Shown: piece by piece, positions 26,774 through 36,393 of the stretch
How positions within the stretch are numbered: the stretch's first letter is position 1
How the letters are laid out: each line of letters starts with the position of its first letter
Source: Paraburkholderia dioscoreae
GTDB taxonomy: Bacteria; Pseudomonadota; Gammaproteobacteria; Burkholderiales; Burkholderiaceae
DNA length: 64,000 bases
Assembly: GCF_902459535.1 (NCBI RefSeq)
Contig: NZ_LR699553.1
Span: 2,170,001 to 2,234,000 of the forward strand
Direction of reading: 5' to 3'
The notes under the pieces: generated by a model
Database searches by the model: none
Told to the model about the DNA's origin: nothing
The model's input: the letters and a program-made list of their open reading frames with translations, nothing else
Translations under genes and position numbers: made by a program

Positions 26774-27970
26774 TCAAACCTGAACGAGCTTCGGAATCTG
26801 CACGTCCGGATTGACGTCCGCTTCGTAGTCCACGCCCGCGATCTCGAAGCCGAACAGACGCAGGAAATCCGTCTTGTAGCCGCTGAAATCGGTGAGTTCG
26901 TAGATATTGTCGTTGGTCACCTGACTCCAGAGTGCCTGCACGCGGTTCTGCACCTCAGGGTCGAGCTCCTTGTAGTCCGCGCGCAAACGCCCTTCGTCGT
27001 CGAGATGCGGAGCCGCGCCGTACAGGCTGTCCTTGTACAGGCCATAGACCTGCTCGATGCAGCCCTCATGCGTGCCTTTTTCCTTCATGACCTTGAAGAG
27101 CAGCGACAGATACAACGGCATCATCGGGATCGCGGAGCTGGCCTGCGTGACGACCGCCTTGAGCACGGAGACGCGCGCATCGCCGCCTTTGGCCGCCAGC
27201 TTCTCGCGAATGCCGAGCACCTTCTGGTCGAGGTCTTTCTTGGCGGCGCCGATCGAACCGTTCCAGTAAATGTCGTGCGTGATTTTTTCGCCGAGATAGG
27301 TGAACGCGGTGGTCTTCGCGCCGTCCGCGAGCACACCGGCTTCGAGCAGGGCGTCGATCCACATCTGCCAGTCTTCGCCGCCCATCACCGCGACGGTGTG
27401 GTCGATTTCGTCCTGGGTGGCGGGTTCGAGCACGGTTTCCTTGATGACTTCCTTGTCCGTGTCGATACCGCGCAGATTCACGGCCTTACCGACCGGCTTC
27501 AGGGTCGAGCTGAACACTTCGCCGCTTTTCGGATGCGTGCGCTTGGGCGCGGCGAGGCTGTAGACGACCAGATCGACCTGACCGAGATCGCGCTTGATGA
27601 CCTCGATGGTGCGCTGCTTGACTGCGTCGGAGAAGGCGTCGCCGTTGACGCTCGTTGCGTACAGGCCTTGTTCCGTGGCGAATTTCTCGAAGGCGGCGGT
27701 GTTGTACCAGCCGGCGGTGCCCGCCTTGGTTTCGCTGCCGGCGCGCTCGAAGAACACGCCGAGCGTGGCGGCGTCGGAGCCGAATGCCGCGCTGATGCGG
27801 GCGGCTAGGCCATAACCCGTGGATGCGCCGATCACGAGCACCTTCTTCGGGCCATTGGCGATGGGGCCGCGTGCCTTGACGTACTCGATCTGTTCCCGGA
27901 CGTTGGCCTCGCAGCCGGTCGGGTGAGTAGAAACGCAGATGAAGCCACGCACGCGCGGTTTGATGATCAT
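26774..27970 (-). CDS. fabV: Enoyl-[acyl-carrier-protein] reductase FabV
   Basis: 398 residues, full length. It reduces trans-2-enoyl-ACP/CoA with NADH in the last step of fatty-acid elongation, cytoplasmic. Family start MIIKPRVRGFICVSTHPTGC, nucleotide motif GASTGYGLAARI (residues about 48-59), and the active-site Tyr-x8-Lys of FabV as YWNGSIGAAK near 236-245. FabV enzymes are typical of Burkholderia, Pseudomonas and Vibrio and are known for triclosan tolerance. It stands alone, divergent from the PBP gene at 28151. Confidence 0.97.
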   Translation of the reverse strand: MIIKPRVRGFICVSTHPTGCEANVREQIEYVKARGPIANGPKKVLVIGASTGYGLAARISAAFGSDAATLGVFFERAGSETKAGTAGWYNTAAFEKFATEQGLYATSVNGDAFSDAVKQRTIEVIKRDLGQVDLVVYSLAAPKRTHPKSGEVFSSTLKPVGKAVNLRGIDTDKEVIKETVLEPATQDEIDHTVAVMGGEDWQMWIDALLEAGVLADGAKTTAFTYLGEKITHDIYWNGSIGAAKKDLDQKVLGIREKLAAKGGDARVSVLKAVVTQASSAIPMMPLYLSLLFKVMKEKGTHEGCIEQVYGLYKDSLYGAAPHLDDEGRLRADYKELDPEVQNRVQALWSQVTNDNIYELTDFSGYKTDFLRLFGFEIAGVDYEADVNPDVQIPKLVQV

Positions 27971-28150
27971 GAAGCACCTCTTGTCGGAATTGGCGACATT
28001 ATAGTGGGCCTCGATTGTTGCGGGCGTGGCGGGCGCGCCGCGCCGGTTTGGCGGCTTGCGGCGCTCCCGCCACGCGCTGGGACCACAAAAATCGGCTGCC
28101 GCCGCGCATCTTGGTAGGATTGCGCCTTTCCAAGCCGACTACGAGCTAGT

Positions 28151-30679
28151 GTGAAGCGCCTGATCCCCTCATTGCTGGAGACCCTTGAAAAAGGGCTGAC
28201 CCTGGCGAACCCGCTGATCGCCCAAGCCCTGTGGCACTTGCGCCATCCGACCCGGCGCGGCGTGCTGAAGGCTTGTGCCGCGATTCCGCTGCTGTTCGTC
28301 CTGTACGTGCTGATCCTGATTCCGTTCACGCCGGGCATCGGCGACATCCGCAAGGCGAAGGTCGAGCAGCCGGCGCAGATTCTGTCGGCGGACGGCAAGC
28401 TGCTGGCGGAATTCAAGCCCTCCAACCGCGAATGGGTCAAGCTCAAGGACATCTCGCCGAACGTGGTGAACGCGCTGATCGCCACCGAAGATCACCGTTT
28501 CTACCAGCATTGGGGTCTCGACTGGCGGCGCACGGCCTCGGCCGCGCTGCATACGTTTTCCGGCGACCGGCAGGGCGGCTCGACCATCACCCAGCAGCTC
28601 GCCCGCAATCTCTACCCCGACGAGATCGGCCGCGCGCCGACGCTCACGCGCAAGCTCAAGGAAGCGATCACGGCTTTCAAGATCGAGGCGCTCTACACCA
28701 AGGACGAGATTCTCGAGACCTACCTGAACACGGTGCCGTTCCTCTATAACGCGTACGGCATCGAGATGGCGGCCCGCACCTATTTCGACAAATCGGCCTC
28801 CGATCTGACCGTGCTGGAAAGCGCGACGCTCACCGGCATGCTGAAGGGCAATAGCTACTACAACCCGGTGATCAACCCCGAACGTGCGTTGCAGCGGCGC
28901 AATACGGTGCTCGGGCAGATGGTCAAGTACGGCAAGCTGACGCCAGCGGCCTACGCCACGCTCAGCCGCAAACCGTTGCGCATCGATTTCGAGCGCCAGA
29001 CCGAACCGCCCGGACCGGCGCCGCACTTTGCGCAGCAATTGCGCAAGTGGCTGGCGTCATGGGCGGATCGCAACGACTACAACATGTACGCCGACGGGTT
29101 GGTGGTGCGCACCACCATCGACTCGCGTCTGCAGACTATGGCCACCCAGGCGGTCACCTTGCAGGGCAACCAGTTGCAGGGCATCGCCAATTCGGCGTGG
29201 GGCACTCGCGCGGGCTGCTCTAACGGGCGCGACCTGCTGCAAACCTTTCTGCGCGAAACACCGGACTATCGCGCCGCCAAAGACGCGGGCCTGAGCGACG
29301 ACGACGCGCTCAAGCGCGTCTCGTCCGATCGCGACCTCGTGAAGTCGCTGTGCGAGTCCAAGACGCGCGTACAGGCGGACTTTCTGGCGATGGACCCGCG
29401 CAACGGCCAGATCCGGGCATGGGTGGGCAGCCGCGACTTCAGCCAGGATCCGTTCGACCACGTCCAGCAGGCGCGGCGCCAGCCGGGTTCGACCTTCAAG
29501 CCGTTCGTCTACGCGGCGGCCTTCGAGGCAGGCGCCAAGCCCACCGATACCTTCGTGGACAAGCCGGTGGAAATTCCGCTGGCAGGCGGCGAAGTCTGGC
29601 GTCCGAGCGACGAGGACGAGCCGAGCGAACGCAACATCAGCCTGCGCGACGGCCTCGCGTATTCGCGCAACCGGATCACCGCGCAGTTGATGGAAACGGT
29701 GGGGCCGAACAAGGTCGCGCGCCTTGCCCGCGCGATGGGCGTGCGCGACAGCGAGCTGGACCCGGTGCCGTCGCTCGCGCTGGGCACGAGCCCCGTCACG
29801 CTGAAGGAGATGGTCTCGGCCTACAGCACAATCGCCAATCTGGGCGGCTACGTGGAGCCGGTGATGGTCACGCGTATCGAGGACCGCAAGGGCGACGTGC
29901 TGGCCGAGTTCGCGCCGGTGCCGCCCAAACAGGAACTCTCCGCCGATGCCGACCGGATGCTCATCGACGTCATGCGCGACGTGGTGAACCGCGGCACGGG
30001 GTCGAGCATTCGCAGCCGCTTCGGCGTGCGTGGCGATGTCGCCGGCAAGACGGGGACGACACAGGGGAATGCGGACGGCTGGTTCATCCTGATCCATCCG
30101 CAGCTCGTGGCGGGCGCGTGGGTCGGCTTCAACGACAGCCGCGTGACCTTGCGCAGCGACTATTGGGGGCAGGGGGCGCACAGCGCGCTGCCGATCGTCG
30201 GCGATTTCTTCCAGCGCGCGCAGCGCTCGAGGCTGATCGATACCCGCGTCAAATTCGCGACCGACCAGGAGCCGGGCTGGTTCGCCGAGCGCTCGGCCAG
30301 GTTGCGCGAGTGGTTCGGGAATCTGTTCGTATCGTCGTCGCCGGCCGGGCCGGAGGCGACGGTTGCGCCGCGCGGTACGACGCGGCGCGCGCCGGCTGCT
30401 GCTGTGCCTGCGGTGCCTGCCGTACCCACGGAGCCGTCGGCGTCCGTTACGGTGGCGGAGCCGCGTGACATACCGCAACCGCCGTTGCTTCAGGCGCCCG
30501 GGTCCGCGCCGGGTTCAGCGCCGACAGCAGCGAGCGGGGCGGTCGACGGTGAAGCGCGCGGCGGTGGCGAGCCGGCGTTGGCGCCGACGCCCACGCCCGA
30601 CGATGTGGTGCCGCCGGACACCGGCAGCCCGGCCAACGCGTTGCCGGAAACGTCGACGAACGGCGGCAGCTCGCCTTGA
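28151..30679 (+). CDS. Class A penicillin-binding protein (PBP1A type)
   Basis: 842 residues from GTG 28151. A short cytoplasmic part is followed by one membrane anchor (about 40-60, LLFVLYVLILIPF). The glycosyltransferase domain (GT51) has ATEDHRFYQHWG and GGSTITQQLARNLY. The transpeptidase domain shows the SxxK motif in PGSTFKPF, the SxN motif in YSRN and the KTG motif in KTGTTQ. The last ~140 residues are Pro/Ala/Thr-rich and probably disordered. It polymerises and cross-links peptidoglycan in the periplasm. Compared with canonical PBP1A, the region between the two domains is compact, so it may be a secondary copy. Confidence 0.93.
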   Translation: MKRLIPSLLETLEKGLTLANPLIAQALWHLRHPTRRGVLKACAAIPLLFVLYVLILIPFTPGIGDIRKAKVEQPAQILSADGKLLAEFKPSNREWVKLKDISPNVVNALIATEDHRFYQHWGLDWRRTASAALHTFSGDRQGGSTITQQLARNLYPDEIGRAPTLTRKLKEAITAFKIEALYTKDEILETYLNTVPFLYNAYGIEMAARTYFDKSASDLTVLESATLTGMLKGNSYYNPVINPERALQRRNTVLGQMVKYGKLTPAAYATLSRKPLRIDFERQTEPPGPAPHFAQQLRKWLASWADRNDYNMYADGLVVRTTIDSRLQTMATQAVTLQGNQLQGIANSAWGTRAGCSNGRDLLQTFLRETPDYRAAKDAGLSDDDALKRVSSDRDLVKSLCESKTRVQADFLAMDPRNGQIRAWVGSRDFSQDPFDHVQQARRQPGSTFKPFVYAAAFEAGAKPTDTFVDKPVEIPLAGGEVWRPSDEDEPSERNISLRDGLAYSRNRITAQLMETVGPNKVARLARAMGVRDSELDPVPSLALGTSPVTLKEMVSAYSTIANLGGYVEPVMVTRIEDRKGDVLAEFAPVPPKQELSADADRMLIDVMRDVVNRGTGSSIRSRFGVRGDVAGKTGTTQGNADGWFILIHPQLVAGAWVGFNDSRVTLRSDYWGQGAHSALPIVGDFFQRAQRSRLIDTRVKFATDQEPGWFAERSARLREWFGNLFVSSSPAGPEATVAPRGTTRRAPAAAVPAVPAVPTEPSASVTVAEPRDIPQPPLLQAPGSAPGSAPTAASGAVDGEARGGGEPALAPTPTPDDVVPPDTGSPANALPETSTNGGSSP

Positions 30680-30760
30680 GGTGCGAAGCTGGCACGATGT
30701 CGACGCAGAGCCGGCGCCGAGGTCCGATTGCGGACGTTTTTGCGCCGCACGCCGTGCTCG

Positions 30761-32635
30761 TCACGTCCACGGAATGTGCACCTTGTCGAGATTGCGATCG
30801 AGCTGATACGCGGCGCTGATCAGCGCCAGATGCGTCAAAGCCTGCGGAAAATTGCCGAGCGCCTCGCCGCTGGTTGCCACCTCCTCGGAGAACAGGCCGA
30901 CGTGATTGGCGTACGCGAGCATCTTCTCGAACACGAGCCGGCCTTCGTCCACGCGCCCGGCCCGCGCCAGCGCTTCCGCGTACCAGAACGAACAGGCGCT
31001 GAAACCGCCTTCTATGCCGGGCAGGCCGTCGAGAGTCGAGCCTCGCGTGTAGCGGAAGATCAGCGGGTCCACCTTGAGTTCGCTGCCGATTGCGTCGAGC
31101 GTGCCGAGCCAGCGCGGATCGGTCGGACCGATAAAGCGCACGAGCGGCATCATCAGCGCGGATGCATCGAGCCGTTTCGAATCCGGCGTCTGCACGAACG
31201 CGCCCAGTTCGTCGTTCCAGAAGTTCTCGTGGATGTCGGCGCGGATTGCGTCGCGTGTATCGAACCAGCGCTTGAGCGGCGCGGGCAGCGAACGCTTTTC
31301 CGCCAGACGCAGCGCACGGTCCAGCGTGACCCAGCACATGAGCCGGGAATGGAGCAGGGGCCGCAGGCCGTTGCGAAACTCCCAGATGCCGTGGTCCGGC
31401 TCGCGCCAGTGTTCGACCACGTAATCGACGGTGCGCGTGACGTCGCGCCAGCCTGCGTGAGAGATCGCGGCGCCGTACTTGTTGTACAGATAGATCGCAT
31501 CCAGCAGTGCGCCGTACACGTCGAGCTGGATCTGCTCACGCGCGGCGTTGCCGACGAGCGGCGCGCCCGTGGCGCTGTCGCCGTTCGATAGCGACGCGAC
31601 TTCGGTCTCCGCGGGCGGCTTCCTGCCGTCGACGGTGTACATGACGTTCAGCGAGCCGTCCGAGTCGCAATGACGGCTGCGCTCGGCGATCCACTTCATG
31701 AAATGCCGCGCTTCGCCGGTATAGCCGAGGCGCAACAGCGCGTACACGGAGAAAGCGGCGTCGCGAATCCAGGTGAAGCGATAGTCCCAGCGACGCGAAC
31801 CGTCGAGCGCTTCGGGCAGGCCGAAGGTCGGCGCGGCCACGATCGCGCCGTGCTCGCTGGAACTGAGCAGCTTCAAGGTCAGCGCCGAGCGCATCACGAC
31901 TTCGCGGTAGCGGCCGCGATAGGTCGATTGCGCCGACCAGCTTCGCCAGTACTGCATCATATCGGCGAGCGCCGATTCGCAGTCGAATGACTTTTCGCGC
32001 AAGCCGGCGGCGTCGCCGAAAGCGAAGCCGGCCGACTCGCCATGCCGGAGTTCGAATTCGGCATGCGCGGCGCGGCCGTCGAGTGCGAGGGGCAGGGTGC
32101 TGTTCAGGCGCAGTTGCATTTCGCTGCCGCCTTCAATGCCAGTCTGCGCGGCGCGAAATTCCACCGCTCCGTCTTCGACGATATGCGCCGTGTGCGTGCC
32201 GTCCGCGTAGTCGAAGCGCGGTTCGCAACGCATCGTGAACGCCATGCGCCCATGCACCATCCGTACGACGCGGATGACGCAGTTCGGCAACGGCGTATCG
32301 GCGCTGAGCTCGCCGCCGTCCCTGGGCACCGGCATGAAGTCCATCAGTTCGCACACGCCTTCGGGCGTCATGAAACGCGTCAACAGAACATTGGTGTCCG
32401 GAAGATACATCTGCTTGACGTTGGCGGTTTCGCACCTGGGGGCGATCGAAAAGGCACCGCCACGCGAAGGTTCGAGCAGGCTGGCGAAAATGGCCGGAGA
32501 GTCGATGCGCGGAAAACACATGAAGTCGATCGAGCCGCGCAGCGAAACCAGCGCTGTCGTTTTCATATTGCCGATCACGCCGCGCGCGTCGGTCGCGAGG
32601 GCGGGTCTCGGCAGGAAAGGTCGATGATCGGGCAT
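30761..32635 (-). CDS. Glycoside hydrolase family 15 protein (glucoamylase/trehalase-like)
   Basis: 624 residues from ATG 32635. An N-terminal beta-sandwich domain (GSIDFMCFPRIDSPAIFASL) is followed by an (alpha/alpha)6 barrel. Family landmarks: RRWDYRFTWIRDAAFSVYAL near 280-300 and the C-terminal FSEEVATSGEALGNFPQAL segment that carries the likely catalytic base. Cytoplasmic, with no signal peptide. Family members of this bacterial type hydrolyse trehalose or alpha-glucans; the substrate is not decided. A longer start 27 bases upstream is possible. It converges on the PBP gene and is not in an obvious trehalose operon. Confidence 0.9.
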   Translation of the reverse strand: MPDHRPFLPRPALATDARGVIGNMKTTALVSLRGSIDFMCFPRIDSPAIFASLLEPSRGGAFSIAPRCETANVKQMYLPDTNVLLTRFMTPEGVCELMDFMPVPRDGGELSADTPLPNCVIRVVRMVHGRMAFTMRCEPRFDYADGTHTAHIVEDGAVEFRAAQTGIEGGSEMQLRLNSTLPLALDGRAAHAEFELRHGESAGFAFGDAAGLREKSFDCESALADMMQYWRSWSAQSTYRGRYREVVMRSALTLKLLSSSEHGAIVAAPTFGLPEALDGSRRWDYRFTWIRDAAFSVYALLRLGYTGEARHFMKWIAERSRHCDSDGSLNVMYTVDGRKPPAETEVASLSNGDSATGAPLVGNAAREQIQLDVYGALLDAIYLYNKYGAAISHAGWRDVTRTVDYVVEHWREPDHGIWEFRNGLRPLLHSRLMCWVTLDRALRLAEKRSLPAPLKRWFDTRDAIRADIHENFWNDELGAFVQTPDSKRLDASALMMPLVRFIGPTDPRWLGTLDAIGSELKVDPLIFRYTRGSTLDGLPGIEGGFSACSFWYAEALARAGRVDEGRLVFEKMLAYANHVGLFSEEVATSGEALGNFPQALTHLALISAAYQLDRNLDKVHIPWT

Positions 32636-32815
32636 GCCTGCACACTCCGTGAAACGAGCCACGATGCGCTCACATGAACGACCGTCAGCAACGACCGTGC
32701 CGGGCCGGATTGTTCAGGCTCAAGCAACAGTGTTTTCAGATGGCGAGGCTGATCTCTGGCGCGCGATTGCGGATAATTCATGACTGGTTAATCCGCAATG
32801 ATGTGCAGGTGATAC

Positions 32816-33187
32816 ATGTTCAACACGGTTTCAGGCCGCATACGCGAAGACGCGGCGACATCCGGCGTGCTCAGCGGGCGAATCCCGTTGTCGCGGCACG
32901 CGCGCGCGGTCGTCGCGGCCATTGCCGCGTGCGCGAGTCTGATGGGATGCGCGTCATCCAGCGACGTGGTGGCCACCGGCAAGCCCAACACCTACGCGGT
33001 CGCGGCAAGCGCGACAGGCGGCCGGATGGCATGGGCTCGCGCGCATGAACAGGCCATGAATCAGGCGCGCGACTATTGCGAGCGCCGCGGCATGCAGACC
33101 AGCGTGACGATGGAAACCGTCAGCGGCGTGCAAGTGCTGACGGAGCATGGGTCATCCATGAACTTCGAATGTCATCCGAAATTCTAG
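32816..33187 (+). CDS. Small lipoprotein, unknown function
   Basis: 123 residues with an unusually long, arginine-containing N-terminal region, then a hydrophobic core (AVVAAIAACASLMGC) with a lipobox LMGC at about residue 45. The mature part has the segment GGRMAWARAHEQAMNQARDY, reminiscent of small outer-membrane lipoproteins with YecR/LPP-like folds. Two cysteines (YCERRG and FECHPKF) may pair. The start could be later in the reading frame, because an N-region of about 28 residues is long for a signal peptide. Stands alone on the plus strand. Confidence 0.6.
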   Translation: MFNTVSGRIREDAATSGVLSGRIPLSRHARAVVAAIAACASLMGCASSSDVVATGKPNTYAVAASATGGRMAWARAHEQAMNQARDYCERRGMQTSVTMETVSGVQVLTEHGSSMNFECHPKF

Positions 33188-33698
33188 GCGTGAAATCGGC
33201 GTTGCATCTTGTCATGAATCGATTGGTCGTCGCCTTGCCGGTCGATCGTCAGCATCCCTGAGTACACCCTCGATCCTAAGAAAATCCGCGTTGCGCGATG
33301 GCGCTTGCCGTGGATATTCGCGGCAGCGCAGGTGGCGAGCGGGCCTGGTTATCCGTATTTACTATTGGCCGAGAGCCGCCTACGATAGATTGAGGTTCCC
33401 GCCTCACGACCCATGCGATCGTGGTAGCGGAGATTCGGTAGCCCGCCGACCGGCCGGCTTACAAACAGGCCTGAAAATGGGCTTAAAACAGGCTTGGCAA
33501 CGGTTCGCAGCGAACCTGTTGCAAGCTTTCCGACAGGCACCGTCGATACGCGAGCTAACCGGCTCTTCACGGTAACCCGGGCGGATGACTCGACTCCAGC
33601 GCGCAACCAGCATTGCCAGAAAGAGAATACTGCGCGGGTCGAAGCTCTCCGTTGTCCCAGTGCGTCTTACGGCACTAACCATCTCGCGGGAGAGCGCC
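33188..33698. other. 511-base gap without a supported gene
   Basis: Short ORFs in several frames have no family features and no good ribosome-binding sites. AGGCTTG-type words recur loosely at 33480-33530. I see no hairpin with a T-run. The last 40 bases should hold the ribosome-binding site (CGGGAGAG) of the next gene. Confidence 0.5.
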
Positions 33699-33890
33699 AT
33701 GATTCGCGCCGAACGTCGGATCGTGTTCGCGGCCATCGCGGTATTCGTCGCGCTGGCCGGCATGGCAATGGTCATTCACGGTGTGCTGTTCGACACTCGC
33801 AACGCGACGTTATACGGCGGCGTGCTGCTGGTGGTCGGCGTCGCGGTGCTCGCGCTGATGCTGACTCCGCGGCCGACGGACAAGTTGTGA
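33699..33890 (+). CDS. Small two-helix membrane protein
   Basis: 63 residues with a basic start (MIRAERR) and two transmembrane helices (about 8-27, IVFAAIAVFVALAGMAMVIH, and about 36-54, LYGGVLLVVGVAVLALML) joined by a short loop, with a polar tail. GGGAGAG lies 5-11 bases upstream of ATG 33699 and supports the start. No function recognised; proteins of this size and topology are common in Burkholderia genomes. It converges on an AraC-family gene. Confidence 0.65.
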   Translation: MIRAERRIVFAAIAVFVALAGMAMVIHGVLFDTRNATLYGGVLLVVGVAVLALMLTPRPTDKL

Positions 33891-34004
33891 GGTTTCGCGA
33901 TGCTTGAGGAAGTGTTCCGGTCTTCCGTTCCGGCAAGGCCACGTCTTGCCCGGACAGTAAGACAATAAGCGAGACGTCCCGCGCAGGGGCGCTCAGGCCG
34001 GCCG

Positions 34005-34979
34005 CTACGAGGCGCTCGCCTCGCCGTTTTTTTCGCCTGACGATTTTCGCTTTCTTTGAAGGGAAGGCGACCGCTCGGTCAAGCGCGCCTCCGCGTCCTG
34101 ATCTGCCGAACCCGCAGTCGCGAACTGCCGGCGGAATTCAGCCGGCGTCGTCTGCTTCGCGGCCTTGAACTGTCGATTAAAATTGGCAACGTTCGCGAAG
34201 CCGGACCGCGCGGCGATCACGGCGACAGGCAGAGAGGTATCGGCCAGCATCCGGCACGCGTGTCCAATGCGAACCCGGGCGATATACCGGCCCACGCTCT
34301 CACCGATATGTTGAACGAAGTAACGCGTGAGCGTGCGTTCCGACAGGCTGGCCGCCGCGCAGAGTTCCGGCAGCCGCAGCGGTTCGGCAAAGCGCGCGTC
34401 GATCATCGAAAGCACGCGGTTGATCTGTTCGGGCTCGTGGCCGGATGGACCCATGCTCGCCTGATTGAACGCGCTCGGCGAAGCGAGCGGTTGACCCGGC
34501 GCGTCAGCGAGCATGCACAGAATATCGAGCGCGGCGCTCAGGCGCTCGCGCGCCACGTTCGATAGCAATTGCTCCAGCCGCCCACGCATCCATTCACCCG
34601 CAGGCGGTTCGAACGCCAGCCCACATGCGGCCCTGCGCAACAGCTTGCGCAACGGTTCATATTCGCGGCAACAGTCAGCCATGCGCCGCGCCCAATCGCC
34701 GTCGAACCAGATAACGATGGCGACTTGCGGCGAGGACGGCTCGATCGAGCGATTCGATGCCCACGTATGCGGCAAATCCGGCGGCACGAGGACGAGATCC
34801 TCGGCCTCATAGTCGTTGACCGAGTCGCCGATGTAGCGCTTGCCATGACTGTTCATGGTCAGCGTTAACTCGTACTCCGGATGATGATGCCACTCGAACG
34901 GAATACGCGGGAGCCGCCGGTGGTAAACCCGGACCGAACAGTCCTTGCCAAATTCGACGTGTTCGTAGGCTGGTTTCAT
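34005..34979 (-). CDS. AraC-family regulator with cupin sensor domain
   Basis: 324 residues. The N-terminal cupin has histidine-rich WHHHPEYELTLTMNSHG and LVPPDLPHTW segments typical of sugar-sensing AraC proteins. The C-terminal DNA-binding domain has LRLPELCAAASLSERTLTRY and AVIAARSGFANVANFNRQF. A charged tail of about 40 residues follows. It is divergent from the DUF1479 gene at 35073 with a 93-base shared gap and likely controls the 35-38.7 kb plus-strand genes. Ligand unknown; the company of a solute-binding protein and aldo/keto reductase suggests a sugar. Confidence 0.9.
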   Translation of the reverse strand: MKPAYEHVEFGKDCSVRVYHRRLPRIPFEWHHHPEYELTLTMNSHGKRYIGDSVNDYEAEDLVLVPPDLPHTWASNRSIEPSSPQVAIVIWFDGDWARRMADCCREYEPLRKLLRRAACGLAFEPPAGEWMRGRLEQLLSNVARERLSAALDILCMLADAPGQPLASPSAFNQASMGPSGHEPEQINRVLSMIDARFAEPLRLPELCAAASLSERTLTRYFVQHIGESVGRYIARVRIGHACRMLADTSLPVAVIAARSGFANVANFNRQFKAAKQTTPAEFRRQFATAGSADQDAEARLTERSPSLQRKRKSSGEKNGEASAS

Positions 34980-35072
34980 GGCCGAAAACGCAAATGAATT
35001 GCCTGAATAGTATCACCACGGCCCGCATGCGCGGCATATCCTAGCGCATACGAAATTCATACGGAGACATTC

Positions 35073-36317
35073 ATGGCGCTGAAAATCGATGACTTGCCAG
35101 GCGCAATCCGGCAAGCAAAAAAGGAGTTGCGCGCGGCCTTGCCGAACTACCGGGAGGTGTTCGCCGAAGTCGAAGCGGCGATCATTGCCGAGGCAAAGCG
35201 AATCGCCGCTCAGCGGGATCGTGGAGAAGACGTCATTCCCGAGATTCAGTTTTCAGACGTAACCGGACAACGTGTCACGCCGGACCAGATTGCGCTCGTC
35301 AAGGCGCGTGGTGCATGCGTTATTCGTCAGGTGTTTCCTCGCGTACTCGTGCACGGCTGGGACCAGGACATTGCCAACTATGTCGAGACCAATAACCTCG
35401 ACAAACGCCTCGAAAACCGCGCCGAGGACAAATACTTCGGCCAGTTGGCCTCAAGCAAGCCGCAGATCTATGGCGTGTACTGGTCGAAGCCGCAAGTGCT
35501 GGCCCGTCAGTCGGAATCGCTGACCGTGGCGCGCGTGTTCCTCAACAAACTGTGGCGCAATGAGAGCGACGGGCGCGTCCACTTCGATCCGCTGCATGTG
35601 CCTGTCTATGCCGACCGTTTGCGTCGCCGGCCGCCTGGCTCGGCGTCGCTCGGCTTGTCGGCGCATTGCGACGGCGGCTCGGTCGAGCGTTGGATCGAGA
35701 GCAATTTCCGCAAGGTGTACCGCCACGTGTTCGCGGGCAATTGGCGCGACTACGATGCTTTCGACGCGGCGTTCCGAACCGATGTCGAGGAAATCGCTTC
35801 GCCGGCCGTCTGTTCGATGTTCCGCACGTTTCAGGGCTGGACAGCCTTGACCCCGCAAGGCCCTGGCGACGGCACGCTGCAACTCGTCCCGATTGCCAAT
35901 TCGATGGTGTATATCCTGCTGCGCGCGCTTCAGGACGACGTCGCGGAAGACGACCTGTGCGGTGCAATGCCCGGACGCGCGCTCTCGATCAAGCCGGAAT
36001 TTCATGCGCCACTGTTCGAGGCATTGTCGTCGATTCCCAGAATGGAAGCGGGCGACACCGTGTTCTGGCACAGCGACGTCATCCATGCGGTCGAAGACGA
36101 GCATAAGGGCGCCGGCTATAGCAATGTGATGTACATTGCCTCCGTCCCCGCGTGCGCAAAAAACGACGCTTACCTGAAGCGTCAATTGCCGAGCTTCCTG
36201 AAGGGTGAAAGCCCGCCTGATTTCCCAGCCGACCATTTTGAAGTCGATTTCACCGGCCGCGCCACGGCTGAAGACCTGACGCCGCTTGGCAGGGCACAAC
36301 TCGGGTTTGATCTGTAG
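35073..36317 (+). CDS. DUF1479 (YbiU-like) putative Fe(II)/2-oxoglutarate oxygenase
   Basis: 414 residues, full length for the DUF1479 family. Putative metal ligands of a double-stranded beta-helix are visible: SAHCDGGSVERW (near residues 195-206) and, later, FWHSDVIHAVEDEH. GGAG upstream of ATG 35073 supports the start. The family is widespread, linked in some genomes to sugar-utilisation loci, and its substrate is not established. It is followed 76 bases later by a periplasmic binding-protein gene, and an AraC regulator is divergent upstream. Confidence 0.86.
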   Translation: MALKIDDLPGAIRQAKKELRAALPNYREVFAEVEAAIIAEAKRIAAQRDRGEDVIPEIQFSDVTGQRVTPDQIALVKARGACVIRQVFPRVLVHGWDQDIANYVETNNLDKRLENRAEDKYFGQLASSKPQIYGVYWSKPQVLARQSESLTVARVFLNKLWRNESDGRVHFDPLHVPVYADRLRRRPPGSASLGLSAHCDGGSVERWIESNFRKVYRHVFAGNWRDYDAFDAAFRTDVEEIASPAVCSMFRTFQGWTALTPQGPGDGTLQLVPIANSMVYILLRALQDDVAEDDLCGAMPGRALSIKPEFHAPLFEALSSIPRMEAGDTVFWHSDVIHAVEDEHKGAGYSNVMYIASVPACAKNDAYLKRQLPSFLKGESPPDFPADHFEVDFTGRATAEDLTPLGRAQLGFDL

Positions 36318-36393
36318 TTGACATGGGCACGCACGCGCGGTCGTCTGATTGCGCACGCGTCGTCCAACCATAACGAAAAACTCGGAGACTGCA

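Noticed and set aside
29057..30478. 473-codon minus-strand ORF
   Set aside because: Antisense to the transpeptidase half of the PBP; arginine-rich shadow.
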